Part shown: positions 1 through 8,919 of the stretch, one piece after another
Position numbering within the stretch: the first letter of the stretch is position 1
Layout of the letters: every line of letters starts with the position of its first letter
NCBI GenBank assembly: GCA_020854975.1
Contig: JAHKLQ010000061.1
Location: forward strand, 1-12,238
Source: Methanobacterium sp.
GTDB lineage: Archaea > Methanobacteriota > Methanobacteria > Methanobacteriales > Methanobacteriaceae
DNA length: 12,238 nucleotides
Reading direction: 5' to 3'
Program-made: the position numbers and the translations under genes
The notes under the pieces: generated by a model
The model's input: only the letters and a program-made list of their open reading frames with translations
Database searches by the model: none
What the model was told of the DNA's origin: nothing

Positions 1-375
1 AAATCCGATATTTCCATATTTATAAAAAACGTAGAATCCTTGAGCTATTGATAGTAACCCTAATATAATGAATATTTTGACGTATATTCCTTTATTTTCT
101 CCATCATCTCTTTTTATCTTTTTATATTTCATTAAATTTTCATTATAATTACTTTTAAACATAGCTACTACCATAAGGAGGATTAATGAGATAACTATGA
201 AGGTGGCAATAATAATCGGTGAAAATTCACCATAATTTTTCATAATCAGAATTAGTAAAAAAAGTGATATTAATTGAATACCGTAACAAGCATATCCTTG
301 CCAGCGTAGCGGCTTTGGCATCCCTGAAATTCCTTCAAATTTAAACCAGGGTTTTTCTATTGTATTATCTTTCAT
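1..375 (-). CDS. Small integral membrane protein, C-terminus cut by window edge
   Basis: This frame runs open for 125 codons from an ATG whose first base is 375 to the window edge, so the end of the protein is missing. Three hydrophobic segments are visible, at about residues 28-45, 52-73 and 98-118, with a lysine-rich loop between the second and third. The N-terminus carries a PWFKF...P..WQGY pattern. Similar 'PWF+...G...P..WQGW' openings occur in unnamed small membrane proteins of bacteria and archaea (recollection, not a search). A weak GAGTGA lies just upstream of the ATG. It is transcribed away from the coiled-coil membrane gene at 582. Function is unknown. That it is a real gene is fairly sure, because frame, start and hydrophobic periodicity agree. 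Confidence 0.72.
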   Translation of the reverse strand, partial: MKDNTIEKPWFKFEGISGMPKPLRWQGYACYGIQLISLFLLILIMKNYGEFSPIIIATFIVISLILLMVVAMFKSNYNENLMKYKKIKRDDGENKGIYVKIFIILGLLSIAQGFYVFYKYGNIGF

Positions 376-493
376 AATATTTAGTCACTCTGAATTAACA
401 CTTTTATTATCTAGTCCTTTTCATACTCTCTGTAATTTTATTTTGTTCATAGTCAGCTGGTTCTAGTCTAACCTCATTTTTCCATCTAAAAAA

Positions 494-550
494 TTTAATA
501 TATGGAATAAACTATAATATTCTATAGATTCTAACAGGGTCTAAATCTAT
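494..550 (+). promoter_or_regulatory. Candidate TATA box and inverted repeat upstream of the 582 gene
   Basis: TTTAATATAT at 494-503 is a plausible TATA box; a second option is ACTATAATATTC at 511-522. The start of transcription would fall near 525-540, leaving a leader of roughly 40-55 nt. An inverted repeat, ATAGATT (524-530) with AATCTAT (544-550), sits at that expected start and could be an operator or a leader hairpin. A GGGGGA stretch at about 569-574 is the likely ribosome binding site for the ATG at 582. Confidence 0.4.
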
Positions 551-581
551 TGAAACTCATTTCCCTATTGGGGGATTTATC

Positions 582-1202
582 ATGGCAAAGGAAGAAAGAG
601 AAGAGTTAGAAAAAAAGGTTGACGAACTTCACCAGGAACGTATAAATCTGGAAAAAGATATCAACAAACTTAATCTTCTGAAAATAGAAAAATTAGAGTC
701 CATTAATGAGGAACTTGAGAAAAGATCTGAATGGATGGATAAAGAGCGAATTAAAGCTATTAAAGAGAGGGATAATCTTCTGCGTAAGGTTAAGCAATCC
801 AATGGGAAAACCTGGAAAAATGCTCTGAAAATGATTTCCATCCTGGGAGTACTGGATCTGATTGTTATCCCCCTCATCATCAGTCTTCTTGCCATACCAC
901 TCCACTGGATATTTGTATCCATGGGCCTGGTAACTTTCTTTGGTATAATACTGATTGTGAATTACATGTCCGGCACATCCCCCTTCAACACGGGTGAAAT
1001 CCGCAAAGCCATAACTGTCTCCCTGATAACAGTTTACCTGGCATTTATGCCTATCATGGCCTTTGGCATGATCCTACTTCCCCTGGGAGCTTCCGCAAAA
1101 ACAGTGGTCACCAACTTAACCTGGCTCATAGCAGTGGTAATCGTGCTTTACTTCACCACCAGGCCATTGGAAGAGTACATAAAAAAAATAAAACCGAAAT
1201 AA
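582..1202 (+). CDS. Coiled-coil protein with four C-terminal membrane helices, function unknown
   Basis: A protein of 206 residues in two clearly different halves. Residues 1-75 are almost entirely charged (Glu/Lys/Arg-rich) with regular Leu/Ile spacing, as expected of a long cytoplasmic coiled coil. Residues about 84-193 hold four hydrophobic stretches (roughly 84-106, 107-128, 142-167 and 173-193), followed by a short basic tail ending KKIKPK. There is no signal peptide and no motif I recognise. The ATG is preceded by a GGGGGA ribosome binding site. The gene is single, facing the flavoprotein gene at 1280-2515. Such a layout suggests a membrane-tethered scaffold or sensor, but that is inference only. 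Confidence 0.85.
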   Translation: MAKEEREELEKKVDELHQERINLEKDINKLNLLKIEKLESINEELEKRSEWMDKERIKAIKERDNLLRKVKQSNGKTWKNALKMISILGVLDLIVIPLIISLLAIPLHWIFVSMGLVTFFGIILIVNYMSGTSPFNTGEIRKAITVSLITVYLAFMPIMAFGMILLPLGASAKTVVTNLTWLIAVVIVLYFTTRPLEEYIKKIKPK

Positions 1203-1218
1203 CCAGGTATTAAGTAAA

Positions 1219-1253
1219 AAGGATTAATTTTTTATCCTTCAATCTATTTTTTT
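1219..1253 (+). terminator. Hairpin and T-run after the 582 gene
   Basis: AAGGAT (1219-1224) and ATCCTT (1234-1239) form a 6-bp inverted repeat around a T-rich loop, followed by seven T at 1247-1253. The loop itself also holds six T. T-rich stretches are the main termination signal in archaea, so this probably ends the plus-strand transcript. It lies between convergent genes. Confidence 0.5.
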
Positions 1254-1279
1254 AATATTAATTAATCTACTAGTTTAAT

Positions 1280-2515
1280 TTACAGATCACTATCTCCAGC
1301 AACGTAGCCAGTTGAAAAGGCTTGCTGCAGATTATAGCCACCTCTACGACCGCAACCTGCAATTATCTCCCCTGCAAAATATAATCCCTTAACCAGTTTT
1401 GATTCCATGGTCCTGGGATCTATTTCCTTCTTGGACACACCACCACAGGTAACCATGGCCTTATTTAAGGGAAGATGTCCGTTAATGGTTAAAGGCAGTG
1501 CTTTCAATGTTTCCTGCAACTTTAACCTCTCTTTTTTGGTGATCTGATTCAATTTTTTTTCTGGATCAATAGGTATGTTATTTAAAATAGGAATAATGGT
1601 ACTGTTGGGAAGGTGGATTTTCAGATAATTTTTTACACTCTTCTTTGTATGCTTATTGAAATCATCCATTAACTGAGCACCCAGGTTTTCAACTTTGAGT
1701 CCTGGTTTAAAGTCAATATAAAGCTTCAAATCCCCATGTTTCTCCATAAGTCCAACAATATCATGGCTCATGTCAAGAATTACAGGTCCTGAAACACCAA
1801 AATGGGTTAGAAGAAGGTTCCCCTGTGGTAAAGATAGTTTTTTACCACCATAACCTATACTTAGCCCTACATTTTCCAGGGTAACTCCTTTTAATCTGTG
1901 AACCCATGCTTCACGCGTTCGCAAGGGAACACCACCCGGTTTAAGCTCTGTAACATGATGTCCTAATAATTCTGCAATAGTTAAACCATCACCAGTTGAT
2001 CCGGTAAAACCATAGGTTACCCCACCTGTGGCCAGGATAACTTTATGAGCAGTAACTACTTCATTATCTGTTGAAGATAATTTGAAAATCTTAGATCTCT
2101 TGTGAAGGTGTTTCAGGCGATAATTATAAAGAATTCGAACCTGGTATTCATCTAAAACATTTATTAAAACATCAACTACTGATTCGGCTTTTTCTGTAAT
2201 TGGGAATACACGTCCTTCTTCTTCCTCTTTTAATTCCAGGTCATGAGTTTTGAAAAAATCCATTAAATCATGGTTGGAAAATTTACTGAAGGCATCCCGG
2301 TAAAAGGAACCTCTTTTACCGAATTTTTCCATAAAAACTTTAATTGAGGCAGTGTTGGTAAGGTTACATCTACCATTAGCAGTTAAAAGTAGTTTGTGAC
2401 CTATTTTTTCATTCCTCTCCATGAGAATTACCTTTTTCCCCAGTTGAGACGCGCGGATAGCGGCCATACAACCTGCGGGTCCACCTCCGACTACAGCGAT
2501 ATCATAAATTTTCAT
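1280..2515 (-). CDS. HI0933-family FAD-dependent flavoprotein (NAD(P)/FAD oxidoreductase)
   Basis: The protein has 411 residues, the usual length for the HI0933-like family (BaiN/aminoacetone oxidase-type flavoproteins). An N-terminal dinucleotide-binding fold shows VVGGGPAGCMAA at residues 8-19 with the acidic end of the second strand at ME (32-33). The family signature LLLTANGRCNLTN is at 42-54, GRVFPITEKAESVV at 101-114, and ATGGVTYGFTGSTGDG at 162-177. The FAD-closing C-terminal block, FAGEIIAGCGRRGGYNLQ, lies at about 378-395. The enzyme is cytoplasmic. The physiological substrate is not settled for this family; bacterial relatives reduce steroid double bonds or have been called aminoacetone oxidases, so no precise reaction is assigned. 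It is a single gene on the minus strand, with GTGAT upstream of the ATG. Confidence 0.93.
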   Translation of the reverse strand: MKIYDIAVVGGGPAGCMAAIRASQLGKKVILMERNEKIGHKLLLTANGRCNLTNTASIKVFMEKFGKRGSFYRDAFSKFSNHDLMDFFKTHDLELKEEEEGRVFPITEKAESVVDVLINVLDEYQVRILYNYRLKHLHKRSKIFKLSSTDNEVVTAHKVILATGGVTYGFTGSTGDGLTIAELLGHHVTELKPGGVPLRTREAWVHRLKGVTLENVGLSIGYGGKKLSLPQGNLLLTHFGVSGPVILDMSHDIVGLMEKHGDLKLYIDFKPGLKVENLGAQLMDDFNKHTKKSVKNYLKIHLPNSTIIPILNNIPIDPEKKLNQITKKERLKLQETLKALPLTINGHLPLNKAMVTCGGVSKKEIDPRTMESKLVKGLYFAGEIIAGCGRRGGYNLQQAFSTGYVAGDSDL

Positions 2516-2542
2516 AGTAAATCACATATTAGTTAAATGTTG

Positions 2543-2552
2543 GGTATAAAAA
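2543..2552 (-). promoter_or_regulatory. Candidate TATA box for the flavoprotein gene
   Basis: Read on the minus strand, 2552-2543 gives TTTTTATACC, a good archaeal TATA box. The start of transcription would lie near 2520, only a few bases before the ATG whose first base is 2515, so the transcript would be nearly leaderless. Confidence 0.4.
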
Positions 2553-2570
2553 TCATTCCCTATCCTTCCA

Positions 2571-2765
2571 TAATCCCATATTATATTCTAATGTCCTATA
2601 ACTCTACATCATTCTAATTCTATATTATTTTACTAAATCTTATAGCTTTTACAGGATTATTATAGCTATTTTAATTCCGTATTATTTTACTAAATTTTAT
2701 AGCTTTCCCAGGATCCTATAGCCATCCTAATTCCATATTATTCTAATAATTCTACGTCATTCCAC
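2571..2765. repeat. Degenerate AT-rich tandem repeat, period about 57 bp
   Basis: This lies in the 389-bp gap 2516-2904, which has no gene. Units beginning TAATTC(C) start at 2615, 2672 and 2728, so the spacing is 57 and then 56 bp. The first two match at roughly 80% or better, sharing TATTATTTTACTAAAT, TTATAGCTTT and CAGGAT with one single-base indel. The unit at 2728 is recognisable for about 35 bp. A weaker, shorter copy appears to start at 2571. The rest of the gap is plain AT-rich sequence with no further structure that I can see. Confidence 0.6.
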
Positions 2766-2904
2766 TAATTCCATATCTTACTGTATCCTATCACTAAAAC
2801 AGGGGATATATTAAGGCAGTTGAAATTTCAGATTTTTATATGAAATTAATTTATAGAAATATCTTATATCAAAATAGATCTTTATTTATTTTTAACATGA
2901 AACC

Positions 2905-3165
2905 CTATTCGAGGGAACCTAATCCTACATGAACGGATATTTCAACTATATTAAGCATCATCCTAGTTTGAGGGCCCACAATTCCATCAACAACAATATT
3001 ATGGTTTGTTTGAAATCCATTAACAGCTTCTTCTGTCATATCCCCAAAAACACCATCAACAAGACCCAGATAATGCCCATAATCCCTCAAACATAATTGC
3101 AAAGCAGTAACATCTTTCTCCCCACCATTATCCACATCCCCCTTTTTTAGAAATAGTCTAGCCAT
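2905..3165 (-). CDS. Stand-alone peptidoglycan-binding-like domain protein (PF01471 type)
   Basis: A small protein of 86 residues that is almost wholly one peptidoglycan-binding-1 domain (about 18-75). The family pattern is clear: V.ALQLCLRDYG at 19-30, VDGVFGDMTEEAVNGFQ at 36-52, and VDGIVGPQT at 59-67. The two DG.[FV]G.-T turns are the hallmark repeats of this three-helix fold. There is no signal peptide, membrane segment or catalytic domain. In bacteria the domain targets cell-wall hydrolases to peptidoglycan. Methanobacteriales have pseudomurein instead, so the ligand may be pseudomurein or something unrelated. The ATG is preceded by GAGGTAG. The gene is single, between the flavoprotein and aspS genes on the same strand. 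Domain call is secure; biological role unknown. Confidence 0.88.
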   Translation of the reverse strand: MARLFLKKGDVDNGGEKDVTALQLCLRDYGHYLGLVDGVFGDMTEEAVNGFQTNHNIVVDGIVGPQTRMMLNIVEISVHVGLGSLE

Positions 3166-3214
3166 GCTACTACCTCATTATAATATTAGTATATACTATA
3201 TTCATTATTAACTC

Positions 3215-3227
3215 CTATTTAAATATA
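3215..3227 (-). promoter_or_regulatory. Candidate TATA box for the peptidoglycan-binding-domain gene
   Basis: On the minus strand 3227-3215 reads TATATTTAAATAG. Transcription would start near 3190, giving a leader of about 25 nt that contains the GAGGTAG ribosome binding site. Confidence 0.5.
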
Positions 3228-3329
3228 ATAGTTATAGTTATCATAGTATTAAACCAAAGCCTAAAAATGAAGAGGTATTGGATCGGGAATTATGCAAAAA
3301 ATAAGAGAAAAAAGGAAGTAGAATATTTA

Positions 3330-3353
3330 AACAACCGTTAAATAAAGGTTGTT
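3330..3353 (-). terminator. Hairpin directly after the aspS stop codon
   Basis: AACAACC (3330-3336) and GGTTGTT (3347-3353) form a 7-bp stem with a 10-base loop, beginning a few bases beyond the aspS stop. In aspS direction it is followed by U-rich sequence, with six T (A on the shown strand) at 3308-3313 and another six at 3295-3300. Confidence 0.55.
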
Positions 3354-3357
3354 AAAT

Positions 3358-4677
<1,320 letters not shown>

Positions 4678-4758
4678 ATTTAATTCACCTCAAAAAGGAT
4701 TAATTCAACTTCATACTAATTAATTCTGCATAATAATATCTAACTTACAGATAATTTG

Positions 4759-4766
4759 ATTTATAA
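4759..4766 (-). promoter_or_regulatory. Candidate TATA box for aspS
   Basis: The minus strand reads TTATAAAT at 4766-4759. Transcription would start near 4735-4738, giving a leader of about 60 nt that ends with the GAGGTGA site at about 4684-4690. Confidence 0.45.
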
Positions 4767-4792
4767 TGCGAATAATAAGTATTATAATTTAA

Positions 4793-4873
4793 TATCATGG
4801 GATTAATCATAGAATTTGATCTCATGATAGTGATGCTTTAACTATTATTCGAATATAGGGTAAATAGTTTACC
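4793..4873. promoter_or_regulatory. Two inverted repeats in the hisD-aspS gap
   Basis: These lie in the 311-bp gap 4678-4988, upstream of the aspS TATA box and downstream of hisD. GGTAAA (4859-4864), TAG, TTTACC (4868-4873) is a tight 6-bp inverted repeat. TATCATG (4793-4799) and CATGATA (4823-4829) form a wider one. The GGTAAA/TTTACC element resembles the one upstream of hisD at 6372-6391. The rest of the gap is AT-rich; a short direct repeat, GATACARTCT at 4956-4965 and 4970-4979, precedes the hisD terminator. No gene is visible in the gap. Confidence 0.4.
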
Positions 4874-4979
4874 TATCAACCAATTGCACTGTAAACTTAA
4901 AATATTTTTTATAGTCTATTTATTAAACTTTTTAAACTACTATGGGAACCTTTTAGATACAATCTTTTGGATACAGTCT

Positions 4980-4987
4980 AAAAAAAA
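4980..4987 (-). terminator. T-run directly after hisD
   Basis: Eight A on the shown strand (eight T in hisD direction) begin one base past the hisD stop codon. There is no clear stem; an oligo-T tract alone is a normal archaeal terminator. Confidence 0.5.
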
Positions 4988-4988
4988 T

Positions 4989-6266
4989 TTAATCTTTGTC
5001 AAGTCGTCTTTTGAAGGATTCAGCGTGAGCGTATAAACCTTCATATTCTGCTAGGGGAACTACCACATCTTTAAGATTGTTCAAACCTTCAGGAGAGAGT
5101 TGTTGAACAGTGGGTTTTTTCAGGAAGGACTCAGTGGATAACCCGGAGTACATCCTGGCACAGAAGGATGTGGGCAGCACATGATTAGTTCCAGAACCAT
5201 AATCCCCTGCTGCAACAGGGGTTAAATCTCCCAAAAATATTGAACCCGCATTTTTAATATCCACTAAAACTTTTTCTGGGTTGCTGGTCATGATCATAAG
5301 ATGTTCCGGTGCATAATCATTGGAAAAGTCCACAGCATCATTGAGAGTTTCAACCAGGACGATCAAACCATTTTTTGCCAGTGAATCTTCAATAATTTCC
5401 TTTCTCTTCATGACGGGAAGTTCAAGTTGGATGTTTTCATCCACGGCCTTTGCCAGTTTTGGTGATGTGGTTACCAGTACTGCTGCAGCTTGGGGATCGT
5501 GTTCAGCCTGGGCTAAAAGATCAAGTGCAATGTACTTTGGATTGGCAGTTTCGTCTGCGATTATGAGTACTTCTGAAGGTCCGGCTGGAAAGTCAATGTC
5601 CACCTGACCATAAACCATTTTTTTGGCAGCAGTTACGAATATATTTCCAGGACCCACAATCTTATCCACAGTATCTATAGTTTCGGTACCATAAGCCATG
5701 GCTGCAATGGCCTGCGCTCCACCAACACAGTAAACCTTACTAGCTCCAGCTAAATATGCAGCTGCCAGAACAATATCCTCCACCTCACCATCAATTCCAG
5801 GAGGAGTGCAACAGATTATCTCCTCCACACCTGCTACTTTAGCAGGTATAACAGTCATTAAGATACTGGAAGGATAAACAGCCCTTCCACCAGGTATGTA
5901 ACATCCTACCCTTTCCAGTGGACGGATTATCTGGCCAGCGGTTATGCCTTCATCTATTTCCATGGACCAGTCTACTGGAAGCTGAGCCTGATGGAATTTT
6001 CTAATATTAGAGGCTGCATTTTCAAGTGCATCTGTTAATTTGCTGTCTAGTTTATCAATACTCTTCATGAGATCTTCTTCACTAACAAGAAAATCCTTTA
6101 AATCAACCCCATCAAACTTTTCAGTGTAATGGTGCAGTGCTTCATCTTTATTCTTCTTTACACCACTGACAATATCTTTTACAGCACTCATAACAGATTC
6201 AGCATCAATTTGTGATCTCTGCAATAGCTGTATCCTATTTTCATCATCAAGTTCCACGATTTTCAT
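4989..6266 (-). CDS. hisD: Histidinol dehydrogenase
   Basis: Catalyses the last two oxidations of histidine synthesis, L-histidinol to L-histidine with two NAD+, using one zinc ion. The 425-residue length is typical. The family signature [15 protein letters not shown] is at 224-238. The zinc ligands and catalytic residues can be placed from the E. coli enzyme: Gln253 and His256 in [11 protein letters not shown], Glu321-His322 in YAPEHL, Asp355 in [14 protein letters not shown], and His414 in LYAHAES. GPGNIFV at 205-211 is the NAD/substrate loop. No required residue is missing. The enzyme is cytoplasmic. The gene is not in a his operon here, as is common in methanogens. The start has only a weak GGTTGA upstream. 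Upstream lies a strong TATA box and an inverted repeat (see 6372-6423). Confidence 0.98.
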   Translation of the reverse strand: MKIVELDDENRIQLLQRSQIDAESVMSAVKDIVSGVKKNKDEALHHYTEKFDGVDLKDFLVSEEDLMKSIDKLDSKLTDALENAASNIRKFHQAQLPVDWSMEIDEGITAGQIIRPLERVGCYIPGGRAVYPSSILMTVIPAKVAGVEEIICCTPPGIDGEVEDIVLAAAYLAGASKVYCVGGAQAIAAMAYGTETIDTVDKIVGPGNIFVTAAKKMVYGQVDIDFPAGPSEVLIIADETANPKYIALDLLAQAEHDPQAAAVLVTTSPKLAKAVDENIQLELPVMKRKEIIEDSLAKNGLIVLVETLNDAVDFSNDYAPEHLMIMTSNPEKVLVDIKNAGSIFLGDLTPVAAGDYGSGTNHVLPTSFCARMYSGLSTESFLKKPTVQQLSPEGLNNLKDVVVPLAEYEGLYAHAESFKRRLDKD

Positions 6267-6371
6267 TTTTCAACCAATGTTAATTATTTATTCCAAATTT
6301 AAAGTGAGAATGATTGTTATGTACCAGCAAGGGTTGAGTCTGGATCAGTCCAAACCTTTATTTGCAATCAT

Positions 6372-6423
6372 GGGTAAACAGTAATTTACCCCACTATACC
6401 CCGCACTGATAATAATTTATACC
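6372..6423 (-). promoter_or_regulatory. hisD promoter with inverted repeat at the expected transcript start
   Basis: On the minus strand GGTATAAAT at 6423-6415 is a strong TATA box with a purine-rich AGG just before it. The start of transcription is expected near 6393. Immediately inside the transcript lies GGGTAAA (6372-6378), six bases, TTTACCC (6385-6391), a perfect 7-bp inverted repeat. It could be an operator over the start or a 5' hairpin. The leader to the hisD ATG would then be about 125 nt. A nearer but weaker TTTAAATTT at 6297-6305 is an alternative. Confidence 0.5.
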
Positions 6424-6467
6424 TCGTGCTTATGGTTTTTTTATGGGTATAGCTATTGGTACAAAGT

Positions 6468-6475
6468 TATATATT
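6468..6475 (+). promoter_or_regulatory. TATA box for the UPF0058-cpgS transcript
   Basis: TTATATAT, preceded by ACAAAG as a possible BRE. Transcription would start near 6497, giving a leader of about 25 nt containing AGGTGT at 6508-6513. It stands back to back with the hisD TATA box, about 45 bp away. Confidence 0.6.
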
Positions 6476-6500
6476 CCTGTTGGTCGAATCCTAATTACTA

Positions 6501-6845
<345 letters not shown>

Positions 6846-6880
6846 AAAAAAATTAAACCCCTTTGGCTGGTGATTTTAAG

Positions 6881-8251
6881 ATGAGCACTTTATTGAAGAT
6901 GGTATGCTTGATTGATGGTGAGCATTACCTCCCAGTAACTAAATCCGCATTAGACACTCTGGATAACATTGAACATATTGAAGTGGTTGCTGCTGTTTTC
7001 ATAGGCGGTACAGAGAAACTAAGAGATGCTTCACCTGAATCTATCGGTGAAAAACTAGGAGTTAAAGTTTACTTTGGTCCAGATCATCATAAAATTCCCT
7101 ATAATTTAATTGTAGAAGTTGCAGAGGAACACCAGGCAGATGTTGTCATGGACCTCAGTGACGAACCAGTTGTTGATTATTCTAAACGTTTTAAAATAGC
7201 ATCAATGGTCCTGGAGAAAGGTATATTATATGAAGGACCTGATTTCTCATTCCAACCCTTGGATGAGTATGATGTACTGCACAAACCCTCCCTGAAGATT
7301 TTAGGAACAGGTAAAAGGATTGGTAAAACCGCAGTATCAGCCTATGCCGCCCGTTTAATTCACCGGGAAAAATACAATCCCTGTGTGGTGGCTATGGGCC
7401 GTGGAGGTCCTCAAGAACCAGAAATCGTCAGGGGCGACCAGATAGAAATCACACCCCAGTACCTCATGGAACAGTCAGATAAAGGTATTCATGCAGCATC
7501 TGACCACTGGGAAGATGCCCTGATGAGCCGTATACTCACCATTGGCTGCCGCCGTTGTGGTGGAGGAATGGTGGGACAGGTATTCATCACCAACATGAAA
7601 AAAGGAGCGCAACTGGCCAATGAGGTGGATGCTGATTTTGTGATTATGGAAGGAAGTGGAGCAGCCATTCCCCCCATAAAAACCAACCGTCATATAGTAC
7701 TGGTAGGAGCTAACCAGCCCACTATCAACATTGAAAACTTTTTTGGACCATACAGGATCAAAATGGCAGACCTGGTGGTTCTAACCATGTGTGAAGAGCC
7801 TATGGCCAGTGCAAAGAAAGTGGAACGCATAGAAAAATTCATTAAAAAACTCAACCCCGAGGCCACAGTCATACCCACTGTATTCCGACCCAAACCATTG
7901 GAATCAGTGGAGGGTAAACGAGTTTTATTTGCCACCACAGCCCCGGATTCAATTAAGGATGTTCTCATAAAACACCTGGAAGAGGAATATGGTTGTGAAG
8001 TAGTTGGAACCACACCCTACCTTTCTAACCGACCATTACTCCAGAAAGATATTGAAAAATACATTGACCAAGCAGATGTCATGCTCACAGAACTCAAGGC
8101 AGCAGCAGTGGATGTAGCCACTAAAGATGCTCTCCAGGCAGGACTGGAAGTGGTCTACTGTGACAACATCCCCCTGGTAATCAGGGATGAAGATGACCTG
8201 GACCCAGCTATCATCCAAGTGGTGGATAAGGCCATAGCAGATCACAAGTAG
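6881..8251 (+). CDS. cpgS: Cyclic 2,3-diphosphoglycerate synthetase
   Basis: Forms the intramolecular phosphoanhydride cyclic 2,3-diphosphoglycerate from 2,3-diphosphoglycerate with ATP. The product is a major solute and phosphate/carbon store of Methanobacteriales that stabilises proteins. With the ATG at 6881 the protein has 456 residues, near the size known for the Methanothermus enzyme (about 50 kDa). The N-terminus [12 protein letters not shown] (7-18) is typical. A glycine-rich, P-loop-like [11 protein letters not shown] lies at about 141-151; it lacks the exact GxxxxGK spacing. GRGGPQEPE (173-181), a GCRRCGGG Cys pair (C223, C226) and EGSGAAIP (257-264) are further conserved-looking blocks. 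I chose ATG 6881 over the in-frame TTG 6863 because GGTGAT at 6869-6874 stands six bases before it. Likely second gene of the UPF0058 transcript. Confidence 0.92.
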   Translation: MSTLLKMVCLIDGEHYLPVTKSALDTLDNIEHIEVVAAVFIGGTEKLRDASPESIGEKLGVKVYFGPDHHKIPYNLIVEVAEEHQADVVMDLSDEPVVDYSKRFKIASMVLEKGILYEGPDFSFQPLDEYDVLHKPSLKILGTGKRIGKTAVSAYAARLIHREKYNPCVVAMGRGGPQEPEIVRGDQIEITPQYLMEQSDKGIHAASDHWEDALMSRILTIGCRRCGGGMVGQVFITNMKKGAQLANEVDADFVIMEGSGAAIPPIKTNRHIVLVGANQPTINIENFFGPYRIKMADLVVLTMCEEPMASAKKVERIEKFIKKLNPEATVIPTVFRPKPLESVEGKRVLFATTAPDSIKDVLIKHLEEEYGCEVVGTTPYLSNRPLLQKDIEKYIDQADVMLTELKAAAVDVATKDALQAGLEVVYCDNIPLVIRDEDDLDPAIIQVVDKAIADHK

Positions 8252-8268
8252 TAAATAAAACTCATCGA

Positions 8269-8285
8269 TTTTTTTTATTTTTCTT
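8269..8285 (+). terminator. Oligo-T terminator after cpgS
   Basis: Eight T (8269-8276), one A, then five T, starting about 17 bases beyond the cpgS stop. No stem is evident. Confidence 0.55.
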
Positions 8286-8294
8286 ATAATTTTC

Positions 8295-8302
8295 TTATAA
8301 TA
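8295..8302 (+). promoter_or_regulatory. Candidate TATA box for the deformylase-like gene
   Basis: TTATAATA; an overlapping copy of the TTCTTATAAT decamer occurs at 8281-8290 and 8292-8301. TTTTAGAGA is repeated at 8303-8311 and 8326-8334, the second copy near the expected start of transcription. The downstream gene would have a leader of about 35-45 nt. Confidence 0.45.
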
Positions 8303-8358
8303 TTTTAGAGATTTTCCTTTATTAATTTTAGAGAAGGGTACTGGTTTAAAGAAGGAGA

Positions 8359-8919
8359 ATGGTGATATTTTTGGATGCTCATGATTACAGTGACCTTGAT
8401 TATGATAAACTGAAAAAACAGCTTTTTTTTAACCTATCTGAGAAAAAAGCCATTAAAGATCTCCAGGTTCAACCAGATGCATTTATCCCTATTCTTTTTT
8501 CCCTGAAATTTGGGGGTGACTGGAGTTTTAAAACCCAAGAACTGGAAGCCATGGCAGTTAAGGAGAAGATCACCCGTTACAATGAAGAGGAAGGTGAAGG
8601 TTACACCCTGGAGAGGGTTACTCTTTTTGTAAACCCCATCCTCAAATCCATGGAAGGTAAAGTTATGCGACTGGAAAAATGTGGTGATAAAAATGAACGT
8701 GAACTTGTTGAAAGGCCTTTCCGGGTGAAACTCGATGCAGAAGACATTATCCGTGCAGAACTCAATCCCAGTACCATGGAAATAACACTTAAAAAGATTA
8801 AAGGTCCTTTACACTTTTCTGGATCAGCAGCATATGGTGTTTCCCATGAAATGGAACACTTAGCTGGATGTGAACATACCGGGAAGTTTATCTGGGAATT
8901 TAAATATAGAATAGAATGA
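8359..8919 (+). CDS. Divergent peptide deformylase-family protein
   Basis: The protein has 186 residues from ATG 8359. The second half reads like peptide deformylase (PDF). [17 protein letters not shown] (92-108) matches the E. coli stretch ending in the EGCLS zinc cysteine with the same spacing, and [12 protein letters not shown] (114-125) matches the strand that follows. SHEMEHLAG (162-170) matches motif 3 HEMDHLVG. The predicted metal ligands are Cys108, His163 and His167, with Glu164 as catalytic base. Motif 1 (GxGLAAxQ) is not clear; WSFKTQ at 55-60 may be its relic. About 13 extra residues lie between Cys and the first His. Archaea do not use formyl-Met, so a non-canonical substrate or an inactive form is likely. 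Start is uncertain: GTG 8362 and TTG 8371 (preceded by GGTGAT at 8361-8366) are alternatives. Homology judged by eye only. Confidence 0.72.
   Translation: MVIFLDAHDYSDLDYDKLKKQLFFNLSEKKAIKDLQVQPDAFIPILFSLKFGGDWSFKTQELEAMAVKEKITRYNEEEGEGYTLERVTLFVNPILKSMEGKVMRLEKCGDKNERELVERPFRVKLDAEDIIRAELNPSTMEITLKKIKGPLHFSGSAAYGVSHEMEHLAGCEHTGKFIWEFKYRIE

Noticed and set aside
2571..2765. CRISPR array or insertion sequence in the repeat region
   Set aside because: The repeats are long, degenerate and contiguous without unique spacers; there are no cas genes, terminal inverted repeats or transposase.
3267..3341. Plus-strand 24-codon ORF between aspS and the peptidoglycan-binding gene
   Set aside because: No ribosome binding site, low-complexity Lys/Arg composition, and it overlaps the aspS terminator hairpin.
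6863..6880. TTG at 6863 as the cpgS start, adding six residues
   Set aside because: It has no ribosome binding site of its own, and GGTGAT (6869-6874), which would lie inside it, is correctly spaced for ATG 6881.
7690..8013. 107-codon open frame opposite cpgS
   Set aside because: Antisense shadow; no family resemblance and no start signals.
8845..8877. Calling the 8359 gene a metzincin protease
   Set aside because: The upstream NP...C and VERPFRVKL matches with correct spacing fit peptide deformylase better, and no Met-turn is available because the protein ends soon after the motif.
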